Shown in pieces: positions 53,464-61,967 of a stretch of 64,000 bases of DNA. The first letter of the stretch is position 1. Every line of letters begins with the position of its first letter. The notes beneath the pieces are model-generated. The model did no database searches. It was not told the origin of the DNA and saw only the letters and a list, made by a program, of their open reading frames with translations. Source of the DNA: Thioalkalivibrio versutus. GTDB lineage: Bacteria; Pseudomonadota; Gammaproteobacteria; Ectothiorhodospirales; Ectothiorhodospiraceae. Both the position numbers and the translations under genes were made by a program. The DNA lies in the NCBI RefSeq assembly GCF_001999325.1, contig NZ_MVAR01000007.1, forward strand, positions 77,591 to 141,590. The letters run 5' to 3'.

Positions 53464-53518
53464 GCTCGATGTGGTCAAGTAGAGAGTTCGCCAATGCTAG
53501 CACGAGGATTCATGAATC

Positions 53519-54931
53519 ATGCGCGGTAAAAACCTGGTCACAGTGCTCGTTACGGCGTTTGTCTTTGCCTGGCCCGTCGGGGTCCTGGCCGCGACGCCCG
53601 AGATCGAATCGAAGGTGGTCGAAACTACGCTGGACAACGGCCTGACGGTCCTGGTGCTGGAGGACCGGCGTGCCCCGGTGGTGGCCAACATGGTCTGGTA
53701 CCGGGTCGGGTCGGCCGACGAGCACAGCGGCGTGACCGGCATCTCGCACATGCTGGAGCACATGATGTTTCGCGGGACCGAGCAGTATGAGCCCGGCGAG
53801 TTTTCGCGCATCGTTTCGCGTCTGGGCGGGCGCGAGAATGCCTTTACCGGCCGTGACTACACGGGTTATTTCCAGATCATCGGGCGTGATCACTGGGAGA
53901 CCATGATGGCGATGGAGGCGGAGCGCATGCAGCACCTGAAGCTGCAGGAAGACGAGTTCCGTCCGGAATTGAACGTTGTAAAGGAAGAGCGCCGTCTGCG
54001 CGTGGAGGACCAGCCCAACTCTCTGGTGCGCGAGCAGTTGATGGCCACCGCTTTCCTCAATCATCCGTATGGCAATCCGGTGATCGGCTGGATGAGCGAT
54101 ATCGAGGCCTACACCCTGGAAGACAATCAGGCGTGGTATGACCGCTATTACCACCCGAACAACGCGGTGGTCGTGGTGGTCGGCGATGTCGATGCCGAGC
54201 GGGTCATCGAGGCGGCCCGGGAGCATTTTGGGGACATCCCGGCGGGTGATCTCCCGGAGACGAAGCCGCGCGCCGAGACGCCGCAAAAGGGCGAACGCCG
54301 CATCATCGTCGAGGCCCCCGCAGAGCTACCCTACCTGCTGATGGGCTGGAAGGCGCCGGTTCTGAATACCGTGGACGACCCGGTGGATGTCTACGCACTG
54401 ATGGTGGCGGCCGGGATCCTGGATTCCGGTGAGGCCTCGCGCTTTGCCCGCGAGATCGTACGGGGCGAAGAACTGGCCGGCGCGACCTCGGCCCGCTACA
54501 GCCCGTTCAGCCGGCTGGATGACCTGTTCATGATTGCGGCGGTGCCCACGGCTGCCACGGATGTGGAGACGCTGGAGGCGGCCCTGCTGGAGCAGGTGGA
54601 GCGGCTGAAGGACGAGCCGGTCAGCGACAGCGAACTGGAACGGGTGCAGGCGCGGGTGATCGCCTCCGAGGTGTATCAGCGTGACTCGGTGCGCTCCCAG
54701 GCCTTCCAGCTGGGCATGCTGCAGATCATCGGCGTCGGCTGGCAGGAAGGCGATCGCTTCGTCGAGCGCGTGCGTGCGGTGACTGCCGAGGATGTGCAGC
54801 GCGTGGTGCGCGAGTACCTGGTGCCGGAACGACGCACGGTCGGCATTCTCGATCCGCAGCCCCTGGATGGTGACGACCCGCCCGATCCGGGTGCGGTAGA
54901 GCCCTATGGCGATACCGCGGGGGGCATGTAA
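53519..54931 (+). CDS. M16 family zinc peptidase, catalytic partner
   Basis: A 470-residue exported protease with a signal peptide (ending GVLAATPE). The inverted zinc motif H-x-x-E-H is HMLEH, with the third ligand glutamate in NVVKEERRL about 75 residues later. Two M16 domains are present. Such proteins form a chamber with a second, motif-free subunit, which follows directly here. The substrate is unknown, probably periplasmic peptides. The stop and the next ATG overlap (TAATG). Confidence 0.92.
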   Translation: MRGKNLVTVLVTAFVFAWPVGVLAATPEIESKVVETTLDNGLTVLVLEDRRAPVVANMVWYRVGSADEHSGVTGISHMLEHMMFRGTEQYEPGEFSRIVSRLGGRENAFTGRDYTGYFQIIGRDHWETMMAMEAERMQHLKLQEDEFRPELNVVKEERRLRVEDQPNSLVREQLMATAFLNHPYGNPVIGWMSDIEAYTLEDNQAWYDRYYHPNNAVVVVVGDVDAERVIEAAREHFGDIPAGDLPETKPRAETPQKGERRIIVEAPAELPYLLMGWKAPVLNTVDDPVDVYALMVAAGILDSGEASRFAREIVRGEELAGATSARYSPFSRLDDLFMIAAVPTAATDVETLEAALLEQVERLKDEPVSDSELERVQARVIASEVYQRDSVRSQAFQLGMLQIIGVGWQEGDRFVERVRAVTAEDVQRVVREYLVPERRTVGILDPQPLDGDDPPDPGAVEPYGDTAGGM

Positions 54932-54945
54932 TGACGGGAGGCAAC

Positions 54946-56250
54946 ATGATGCGAACGGGATTCCTGGTAGCCCTGGTCGGGCTGCTGGCGCTGGCGCTGC
55001 CGGTCCAGGCAGTGGAGATCGAGGAGTGGGAGACCGACGAGGGGCTGCGCGTGCTGTATGTGGCGGCGCCGGATTTGCCGATGGTCGACCTGCGCCTTAC
55101 CTTCGACGGCGGGGCCTCGCGCGACGGCGACCAGAATGGCCTGGCCTCGTTGACCAGCAGCGCCCTGCAGCATGGCACGGCGGAGATGGATGCGGACGCG
55201 CTGGCCGAGGGTTTCGAGTCGGTGGGCGCGCAGTTCAGCACCACGGCACTGCGCGACATGGCCATCGTCAGCCTGCGTAGCCTGACCGAGCCGGACTGGA
55301 TGGACGCGGCGCTGGAGACTATGTCCGCAGTCCTGGCCGAGCCCGCCTTCCCGGAGGCCGATTTCGATCGAGCCCGGCGCCAGGCCCTGCAGGGGCTGCA
55401 GCGCGAGCGCCAGGATCCCGGGAGCGTTGCCACCCGGCGTTTCTACGAGCTGATGTATGGCGATCACCCCTACGCCAACTGGCCGGGCGGCGAGCGCGAG
55501 ACCCTGGAGGCGTTGCAGCCCGCGGATGCCCGCGCGTTCTACGAGCGCCACTACACCACGGCCAACGGCGCCCTGGCGATCACGGGCGGGCTGAGCCGCA
55601 GTGAGGCCGAGGCTGCGGCGGCACGCATCTCCGCCGCCCTGCCGCAGGGGCCTGCGGTGGAACCGCTGCCCGCGGTGGAGCCGCGCGAGGACCCGGTCGA
55701 GGAACGTATCGACTTCCCTTCCGAGCAGGCCCATATCCACATGGGGGCCCCGACCCTGCGCCGCGGCGAGGATGACCACTATGCCCTGACCCTGGCCAAC
55801 CATGCCTTCGGCGGGGGCGGCTTTATCTCGCGCCTGTTCCTGGAGATTCGCAGCGCGCGCGGACTGGCCTATTCGATCAGCAGCCGCTTTCAGCCCATGG
55901 CGGTCGAGGGTCCCTTCCGTATCGGGATGCAGACCGGGGTCGATCAGGCGGACGAGGCGGTGACCGCGCTGCGCGAGGAACTCGAGCGCTGGCATGCCGA
56001 GGGTATCGATGCCGACGAGCTGGAGGCCTCGCGCGAGAACGTGGTCAACAGCTTCCCGCTGTCGTTGGCCTCGAACAGCGACATCGTCGGTCTGCTCGGT
56101 ATGATCGCCTTCTATGATCTGCCGCTGGATTATCTGGAGCGCTACATCGAACGCATGGAGGCGGTCGAGCTGGATCACCTGAACGCGCGGTTGCGCGAGC
56201 GCATCAACCCGGAAGCGATGGTCACGGTGATCGTGGGTGGCCAGGAGTAG
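54946..56250 (+). CDS. M16 family peptidase-like protein, non-catalytic partner
   Basis: A 434-residue exported protein with a signal peptide (FLVALVGLLALALPVQA). It has the M16 fold but no H-x-x-E-H; the aligned segment reads LTSSALQHGT. The late R/Y motif RSARGLAYSIS that contacts substrate in heterodimeric M16 enzymes is retained. This fits the non-catalytic subunit of a heterodimer with the upstream gene. GGGAGG lies just before tandem ATG codons at 54946 and 54949. Confidence 0.9.
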   Translation: MMRTGFLVALVGLLALALPVQAVEIEEWETDEGLRVLYVAAPDLPMVDLRLTFDGGASRDGDQNGLASLTSSALQHGTAEMDADALAEGFESVGAQFSTTALRDMAIVSLRSLTEPDWMDAALETMSAVLAEPAFPEADFDRARRQALQGLQRERQDPGSVATRRFYELMYGDHPYANWPGGERETLEALQPADARAFYERHYTTANGALAITGGLSRSEAEAAAARISAALPQGPAVEPLPAVEPREDPVEERIDFPSEQAHIHMGAPTLRRGEDDHYALTLANHAFGGGGFISRLFLEIRSARGLAYSISSRFQPMAVEGPFRIGMQTGVDQADEAVTALREELERWHAEGIDADELEASRENVVNSFPLSLASNSDIVGLLGMIAFYDLPLDYLERYIERMEAVELDHLNARLRERINPEAMVTVIVGGQE

Positions 56251-56848
56251 GCGCGCCCCCGCCGGACGCCCCGCGCGCATCCGCATCATCGGCGGGGCCT
56301 GGCGGCGCCGCTGGTTGCCGGTGCTCGGGGTCGGCGGGTTGCGCCCGACCGCGGACGCCCTGCGCGAGACCCTGTTCAACTGGCTGCAGCCGCGACTCCC
56401 GGGCGCGCGCGTGCTCGACCTGTTCGCCGGCACCGGGGCGTTGGGGCTGGAGGCGGCCTCGCGCGGGGCGGACTCGGTACTGCTGGTCGAGCGCGATGCC
56501 CGTGCCGCGGCCCAGCTTCAGGCCAACTGCGAGACCCTGGGGGCCGAGCAGGTGAGCGTGCGCCGGGATGACGCCCTGCGCCTGCTGGCCGGGGAACCGC
56601 CCGACGGGTTGCCCTTCGATCTGGTGCTGGTGGATCCGCCATTCGGCCAGGGCCGGGTGGCGCCGGTGCTGGAGGCCCTTCGCGCGCACGACTGGCTGCA
56701 CGCGGACAGCCGGATCTACGTGGAAATCGAGTCCGAGGCGGACCTCGAGTTCCTCGCTGCGGGTGGCTGGGAGATCGAGCGCGAGCGTCAGGGCGGGCAG
56801 GCCCGCGCCCTGTTGCTGGCCCGTGCTCCAGTCGCCGAGGCGGCGTAA
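56237..56848 (+). CDS. rsmD: 16S rRNA (guanine966-N2)-methyltransferase RsmD
   Basis: A 203-residue methyltransferase. The N-terminus RIIGGAWRRRWLPV, the block LRPTADALRETLFNWL, SAM motif LDLFAGTGALGLEA and catalytic LVDPPF identify RsmD. It modifies G966 during 30S assembly. The GTG start overlaps the M16 gene by 14 bp. The M16-M16-rsmD order next to divergent ftsY is conserved in related bacteria. Confidence 0.94.
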   Translation: MARSRRAPAGRPARIRIIGGAWRRRWLPVLGVGGLRPTADALRETLFNWLQPRLPGARVLDLFAGTGALGLEAASRGADSVLLVERDARAAAQLQANCETLGAEQVSVRRDDALRLLAGEPPDGLPFDLVLVDPPFGQGRVAPVLEALRAHDWLHADSRIYVEIESEADLEFLAAGGWEIERERQGGQARALLLARAPVAEAA

Positions 56849-56903
56849 TATGGCCCCGGATATGGCGCAGGATATGACGCCGGGTGCGAAGCCCTTCACG
56901 TTT

Positions 56904-56932
56904 TTGCAGTCGGAGTAGTCTTTCGCTACGGT
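56904..56932 (+). promoter_or_regulatory. Possible promoter of the BCCT transporter gene
   Basis: TTGCAG, 17-base spacer, TACGGT, about 120 bp before the BCCT ATG. The -10 is a weak match. No gene is visible in the 204-bp gap apart from an implausible 22-codon frame right after rsmD. Confidence 0.35.
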
Positions 56933-57052
56933 GGCTTTGTCCCACCTACTGCGGCAACGCCCAACGGGCGTGATCCTGTGCGGCTCCCGGAGCACGTTCG
57001 GAGCAAGCCCGCGCCGGCCCGCGTTCGCCACAAGAATACAAGGGGAAACCGA

Positions 57053-58675
57053 ATGGATGAGCAGTCCACCCCCGGTCTGACGCAAACCCGCCTCGGCGGC
57101 TTTGGCGTGATCTGCAGCCCGGTCTTCTACACCGCCAGCATCGTGATCGCACTGTTCGTGCTGTTCGGGGCGATCTTCCCGGACACCGCCGAAGCGGTCT
57201 TTGCCCAGCTGCAAAGCGGCATCGGGGAGTATCTCGGCTGGTACTACATGCTGGTCGTCACCGTGTTCCTGGTCTTCTCCCTGTACCTGATGTTCAGCCG
57301 TTACGGTGGGGTGCGCCTGGGTGATCAGTTCGAGGCCCCGCGCTTTAGCTACACCGCGTGGTTCGCGATGCTGTTCTCCGCGGGTATGGGGATCGGGCTG
57401 CTGTTCTGGAGCATCGCCGAGCCGATGTACCACTACCTCAGCCCACCGCACGTCGAGGGCGAGACCGGCGCGGCGGCTGTCGAGGCGATGCGCTATACCT
57501 TCTTCCACTGGGGGCTGCATGCCTGGGCGATCTATATTGTCGTCGGCCTGTCGCTGGCGTATTACGCCTACCGCCACAATCTCCCGCTGCTGATCCGTTC
57601 CTCGCTGTACCCCTTCATCGGTGACCGGATCTATGGCCCCTGGGGGCATCTGGTGGACGTGGTGGCGCTGTTCGGCACCATGTTTGGCGTGGCGACCTCG
57701 CTGGGCCTGGGCGTCATGCAGATCAACTCGGGCCTGAACTTCGTGTTCGGGATCGAGGAATCCACCTCCATGCAGATCGTGCTGGTCGCGATCATTACCC
57801 TGATCGCCGTCGGGTCGGTCGCGCTGGGCGTCGACAAGGGCATCAAGCGCCTGTCGAACTTCAATATCGGTCTGGCGGTGATCCTGATCGCGCTGCTGCT
57901 GGTCATGGGCCCGACCCTGTTCATCCTGCGCCTCCTGGTGGAGAGCACCGGCGTCTACGTTCAGTTCCTGCCCGAGATGAGCCTGTGGTCCGACACGATC
58001 GAGGATTCCGGCTGGGCGACCTCCTGGACCATCTTCTACTGGGGCTGGTGGATCTCCTGGGCCCCGTATGTCGGTATGTTCATTGCGCGGGTCTCGCGTG
58101 GCCGCACCATTCGCGAGTTCGTCGCCGGCGTGCTGCTGGCCCCGACCGCCGCGGCCTTCGTCTGGCTGGCCGTGTTCGGCGGCACTGCGATGAGCTACGA
58201 GCTCGAGGGTGTGGTCGACCTGACTGGCGCCGTGTCGGAGAACATGTCCACCGCGCTGTTCGTGACCCTCCAGGCCATGCCGCTGTGGGATTGGCTGTCC
58301 GTGGCCGTGATGGCGGCGGCGACGGTGCTGATCGTCACCTTCTTCGTGACCTCCTCGGACTCCGGCTCGCTGGTGATCGACACCCTGGCCTCCGGTGACG
58401 TGCGCAACCCGACCGTCACCCAGCGCGTGTACTGGGCCATCCTCGAGGGGGTGGTCGCGTCCATCCTGCTGTTGGCGGGCGGTCTGGCCGCGTTGCAGGC
58501 GGCCGCGATCAGTGTCGGGCTGCCGTTCTCGGTCATCATGCTGATCATGGTGTTCGGCCTGTGGAAGAGCCTGCATCAGACCGAAGCGGTTACCCCGAGC
58601 AAGTACCAGAAGGAGGCCCCGCCGCCGCATACCCTGCTGGGGTATACGGAAGATCTGGACGACAAGATCAAGTAG
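57053..58675 (+). CDS. BCCT family transporter (glycine betaine/choline/carnitine type)
   Basis: A 540-residue secondary transporter with 12 helices. Family signatures GMGIGLLFWSIAEP and the helix 8 block FYWGWWISWAPYVGMFIARVSRGRTIREF without its last residues are present, with the substrate-box tryptophans. BCCT proteins import betaine-type osmolytes with Na+ or H+, fitting a salt-adapted host. The C-terminal tail is short, unlike strongly osmosensing BetP. AAGGGGAAA precedes the ATG. Confidence 0.93.
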   Translation: MDEQSTPGLTQTRLGGFGVICSPVFYTASIVIALFVLFGAIFPDTAEAVFAQLQSGIGEYLGWYYMLVVTVFLVFSLYLMFSRYGGVRLGDQFEAPRFSYTAWFAMLFSAGMGIGLLFWSIAEPMYHYLSPPHVEGETGAAAVEAMRYTFFHWGLHAWAIYIVVGLSLAYYAYRHNLPLLIRSSLYPFIGDRIYGPWGHLVDVVALFGTMFGVATSLGLGVMQINSGLNFVFGIEESTSMQIVLVAIITLIAVGSVALGVDKGIKRLSNFNIGLAVILIALLLVMGPTLFILRLLVESTGVYVQFLPEMSLWSDTIEDSGWATSWTIFYWGWWISWAPYVGMFIARVSRGRTIREFVAGVLLAPTAAAFVWLAVFGGTAMSYELEGVVDLTGAVSENMSTALFVTLQAMPLWDWLSVAVMAAATVLIVTFFVTSSDSGSLVIDTLASGDVRNPTVTQRVYWAILEGVVASILLLAGGLAALQAAAISVGLPFSVIMLIMVFGLWKSLHQTEAVTPSKYQKEAPPPHTLLGYTEDLDDKIK

Positions 58676-58684
58676 GGGGTAACG

Positions 58685-59563
58685 ATGGCTGCGTCCCGAG
58701 TGGCGCTGCTGGGATGCGGGCTCATGGGGCAACCCATGGGCCTGCGTCTTTTGCAGGCCGGATTTCCCGTGGTGGCCTACAACCGCACGGTCGCGCGCGC
58801 AAGCGATCTGGCGGCCGAGGGGGTCTCCGTTCACAGTTCACCCGCCGCGGCCGTCGCGGAGGCGGACGTGCTGGTGCTGATGCTGAGTGATGCCGCGGCC
58901 ATCCATGCCGTGCTGGATGCCTTGCCGGCCGGCGCGCTGGATGGTCGCTGCGTGATCCAGATGGCGACCATCCTGCCGGCCGAGAGCCGGGCCCTGGCGG
59001 AACGGGTGCGGGGCGCCGGCGCCTGCTACCTGGAGGCGCCGGTGCTGGGTTCCATCCCCGAGGCCCGGGATGGCCGTCTGCTGATCATGGCGGGCGCCGA
59101 CCGCGAGGCCGACTTTGCCCGGGCCCAGCCGGTACTGGCGGCTCTGGGCGAGACACCCCGGCATGTCGGTTCGGTCGGGCAGGGGGCGGCGCTGAAGCTG
59201 GCCTTCAACCAGCTGATCGCGAGTCTCACGGCGGCGTTTTCCCTCAGCCTGGGACTGGTGCGGCGCGAGGGGGTGGAGGTGGATACCTTCATGGAGATCC
59301 TGCGCGACAGTGCCCTGTATGCCCCGACCTTCGACAAGAAGCTGGACAAAATGCTGTCCGGCGACTTCGGTACCGCCAACTTTCCGGTCAAGCACCTGCT
59401 GAAGGATGTGCGCCTGACCGAGCGCGCGGTGGAGGATGCCCATTTGGTGGGGCCGTGGCTGCCGCTGCTGGCGGATCTGCTGGATCAGGCGCGTGAACAG
59501 GGCCTGGCCGATGCGGATTATTCGGCCATCTACACCGCGATTGCCCCGAAAGTCAGGGGCTAA
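58685..59563 (+). CDS. NAD(P)-dependent beta-hydroxyacid dehydrogenase family protein
   Basis: A 292-residue protein of the 3-hydroxyisobutyrate dehydrogenase / glyoxylate reductase superfamily. The Rossmann motif is LLGCGLMGQPM, the substrate-binding segment LEAPVLGS, and the catalytic lysine region GQGAALKLAFNQL. The second half is the all-helical domain. NAD or NADP preference and substrate are not decided by eye; the GLYR-type (glyoxylate or succinic semialdehyde) is plausible. It lies 9 bp after the BCCT stop, perhaps cotranscribed. Confidence 0.85.
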   Translation: MAASRVALLGCGLMGQPMGLRLLQAGFPVVAYNRTVARASDLAAEGVSVHSSPAAAVAEADVLVLMLSDAAAIHAVLDALPAGALDGRCVIQMATILPAESRALAERVRGAGACYLEAPVLGSIPEARDGRLLIMAGADREADFARAQPVLAALGETPRHVGSVGQGAALKLAFNQLIASLTAAFSLSLGLVRREGVEVDTFMEILRDSALYAPTFDKKLDKMLSGDFGTANFPVKHLLKDVRLTERAVEDAHLVGPWLPLLADLLDQAREQGLADADYSAIYTAIAPKVRG

Positions 59564-59936
59564 CGATGGACATACGGCGGCCCTTATGCACAGAGCACGC
59601 CGATACCCCGCGGGAAGCGATGGCCCCGGGTCTGGCTGAATGGCCGTCGACTGGGGGGTGGAATTAATGCGGAATAATCAGTGTATTGCGGTTCTGTTTT
59701 GCCGAGGCCGGGCATTTCCCACTTGACGTTTTTGGTGGATTCCGTTCCGGGTGCGACAATTCGTCCACAAAGTTATCCACAGGTTGTCCGCGCGGGTAAA
59801 ACCACCCGGCCATTCAGGCAGTTGTCACCCAGAGTTGAAACGCGCTCTGCAAATGCCGTCGCAACCCGGTCTTGCGCTCGGGCGGGTAGCACCGCTATGC
59901 TATCGGACTTTTCGCCAGAACCTGCGTGAGCCGACC
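59564..59936. other. 373-bp intergenic region before rpmE, with a DnaA-box match
   Basis: No convincing gene. It holds a perfect DnaA box TTATCCACA at 59773-59781 next to GTCCACAA (59763-59770), an AT-rich patch at 59660-59700, and the rpmE promoter near the end. One box can occur by chance in 64 kb. Confidence 0.45.
59872..59901 (+). promoter_or_regulatory. Sigma-70-like promoter of rpmE
   Basis: TTGCGC, 18-base spacer, TATGCT, ending 35 bp before the rpmE ATG. Confidence 0.5.
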
Positions 59937-60140
59937 ATGAAAGCCGACATCCATCCGAACTACCACAACGTCAAGGTTATCTGCAGCTGCGGTACGCAGT
60001 TCGAGACCCGCTCCACGCTCTCCGGCGAGGAGATGCACCTGGACGTGTGCTCGCAATGCCATCCGTTCTACACCGGCAAGCAGAAGATCGTTGATACCGC
60101 CGGCCAGGTCGACAAGTTCAACCGCCGCTTCGCATTCTGA
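59937..60140 (+). CDS. rpmE: 50S ribosomal protein L31, zinc-binding form
   Basis: A 67-residue protein starting [19 protein letters not shown]. Four cysteines (CSC at 16/18 and CSQC at 38/41) make it the zinc-containing (C+) form, which can act as a cellular zinc store. The fixed N-terminus rules out the much longer upstream frame. It is the first gene before the SNase-like protein. Confidence 0.97.
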   Translation: MKADIHPNYHNVKVICSCGTQFETRSTLSGEEMHLDVCSQCHPFYTGKQKIVDTAGQVDKFNRRFAF

Positions 60141-60156
60141 GGCTGCGGCGCGCCGG

Positions 60157-61020
60157 ATGGCGCGCAATGCGAACGGACACGTGACTGCTGCGGCGGACGT
60201 TGTCCGACCCGACGAGGGCGTCCTGCGGGGCGCCCTCGTCTGCGTTGTGGGCTTGGCCCTGGTGCTGCTGGCCACTGCGGCCCGGGCCGAGTGCCGGCTG
60301 GCGGATCAGGATCCGCGCGGGCTTCAGGAGGTCGAGGTGGAGCGCGTCCAGGGCTTCGATAGTCTGCGGTTGACCGATGGGCGGACCGTTCAGGTGATTG
60401 GTCTGGCCCCGGCCGCGCCGCTGCCGGAGAGGGCCGGCCCGATGCGACCCCTGCATCTTCACGAGGGGCTGCGCGAGGCACTGGCCGCCCGGCTGGACGC
60501 GGTCGATCAGCGGCTGATCCTGCGCCCGGGCCGTCCCGCCCGGGACGCCGAAGGGCGCCTGCGCATGCATGCCTGGCTGCCCGGCGGGCCGTTGCTGGCG
60601 GCCGAATTGATTGCCGCCGGCGAAGCGATGCCGCGCCCCGGGCCGCAGCCGACCGCCCTGGATACCTGCTTCTACGTGGCCGAGGCCGAAGCACGGGCAG
60701 GGCAGCGGGGTCTGTGGTTGGAGCGCCCGGCGGCCCTGCCGGTCCGGATGCTGGACCCGCGTTCCGGTGCCCTGCGCCAGGGCCGGCTGCGGGTGCGAGG
60801 CGAGGTGGTGGCGGTGCGCGAGACGTCGCGGCACTGGGTGCTGGAGCTGGACGGGCCGCTGGACGTCCTGATTCGCGGGCGTGACCGCGATCACTGGCCC
60901 GATCTCCAGCCCGATACCTTGAACGGCGAGGCGGTGATTGTGCGCGGTCAGGTGTATCCTTGGAGAGACCGACTCCGGATGCGCATACGCCATCCGCTCG
61001 ATCTAGAGGTACCGGAATAA
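60157..61020 (+). CDS. Exported SNase-like protein with degenerate active site
   Basis: A 287-residue protein. An N-terminal hydrophobic segment (GALVCVVGLALVLLATAARA) is a probable signal peptide or anchor. A staphylococcal-nuclease-like OB domain follows (VERVQGFDSLRLTDGRTVQVIGLAP and RAGQRGLWLERPA), then a second OB-like domain (GRLRVRGEVVAVRE to RIRHPLDLEV). The nuclease D-G-D and calcium-binding residues are not evident at the expected place, so nuclease activity is doubtful. The stop overlaps the next start (TAATG). The family call is tentative. Confidence 0.65.
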   Translation: MARNANGHVTAAADVVRPDEGVLRGALVCVVGLALVLLATAARAECRLADQDPRGLQEVEVERVQGFDSLRLTDGRTVQVIGLAPAAPLPERAGPMRPLHLHEGLREALAARLDAVDQRLILRPGRPARDAEGRLRMHAWLPGGPLLAAELIAAGEAMPRPGPQPTALDTCFYVAEAEARAGQRGLWLERPAALPVRMLDPRSGALRQGRLRVRGEVVAVRETSRHWVLELDGPLDVLIRGRDRDHWPDLQPDTLNGEAVIVRGQVYPWRDRLRMRIRHPLDLEVPE

Positions 61021-61886
61021 TGCGTGCTCTTTCCAAGTCCTGGCGGACCGCTCGCGGTCGTCTGGCCTCTCTGTTCCTGACGGTTCTGGTCGCCGCCGGC
61101 CTGGCCGTGGCGATCCCCGGTTGTACCACCAATCCGGTGACCGGACGCTCGCAGCTGATGCTGGTTTCCGAGAATCAGGCGATCGACGCCTCGCGCAGCG
61201 CCTACGTCGAGATGCTGGCTCCGGCGCGCGAGGAGGGTCGCATCAATGCCGATCCTGCGATGACCGCGCGGGTGCAGGGCATCACCGAAAAGGTGGTTGC
61301 GCAGGCGGTCAAGTACCGTCCCGAGACCGCGGACTGGGACTGGGAGATCGCGGTGATCGAGGCCCCGGATACCGTCAACGCCTTCGCCATGGCGGGCGGC
61401 AAGATGGCGATCTACTCGGGCATCATCGAACAGCTGGAGCTGACCGATGACGAGCTCGCGCAGATCATCGGGCATGAGATTGCCCACGCGCTGTCGGCGC
61501 ATACGGCGGAAAAGATGTCGGTCGCGCTGGCCAGCAATCTGGCCCTGACGGGGTACGCCCTCTCCGGCGACCGTTCGGATCTGGCCCTGACCGGAGCGGC
61601 GCTGGGGGCTGTGCTCGCCGTGCAGCTCCCGCATAGCCGGGGTATGGAATCCGAGGCCGACCGCATCGGTATCGAGCTGGCGGCGCGGGCCGGTTACAAC
61701 CCGGATGCCGCGGCCACTCTCTGGCGCAAGATGGCTGCCCAGGCCAATGGCGGTCAGCCGGAATTCCTGAGCACTCACCCGGCACCGGCTTCGCGCCAGC
61801 GCGAACTCACCCGTCTGGCCGATCAGTACCGCCCGGTGTATGACGAGGCCCGGCGCGGGTCCGTCCCCACCCACCCGGTCAACTGA
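61020..61886 (+). CDS. M48 family metallopeptidase lipoprotein
   Basis: A 288-residue lipoprotein protease. A lipobox (AIPG then C) ends the signal peptide; the sequence after the cysteine is TTNPVTGRSQLMLVSE, typical of LoiP/YcaL-type M48 proteins. The zinc motif is HEIAH and the third ligand glutamate is in ESEADRIG. It is a periplasmic-side peptidase linked in relatives to outer-membrane protein quality control. Its start overlaps the previous stop. Confidence 0.93.
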   Translation: MRALSKSWRTARGRLASLFLTVLVAAGLAVAIPGCTTNPVTGRSQLMLVSENQAIDASRSAYVEMLAPAREEGRINADPAMTARVQGITEKVVAQAVKYRPETADWDWEIAVIEAPDTVNAFAMAGGKMAIYSGIIEQLELTDDELAQIIGHEIAHALSAHTAEKMSVALASNLALTGYALSGDRSDLALTGAALGAVLAVQLPHSRGMESEADRIGIELAARAGYNPDAAATLWRKMAAQANGGQPEFLSTHPAPASRQRELTRLADQYRPVYDEARRGSVPTHPVN

Positions 61887-61895
61887 TTTCGTTTC

Positions 61896-61918
61896 CGGTG
61901 CGGGCCTACCGCACCGGG
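61896..61918 (+). terminator. Hairpin after M48 gene
   Basis: CCGGTGCGG / CCGCACCGG, perfect 9-bp stem with a 5-base loop 10 bp after the stop. The tail GCCTGTACCTGTTT is only weakly T-rich. Confidence 0.5.
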
Positions 61919-61967
61919 CCTGTACCTGTTTCTGAAGCAACCGTCCGACAAAAGGCCTCGCTACACC

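Noticed and set aside
56850-56918. 22-codon frame directly after rsmD
   Set aside because: No ribosome site and no plausible peptide features; it overlaps the probable BCCT promoter.
56222-58834. 870-codon frame antisense to rsmD and the BCCT transporter
   Set aside because: Extreme His/Asp/Arg/Gln composition and coverage of two well-defined sense genes show it is a shadow.
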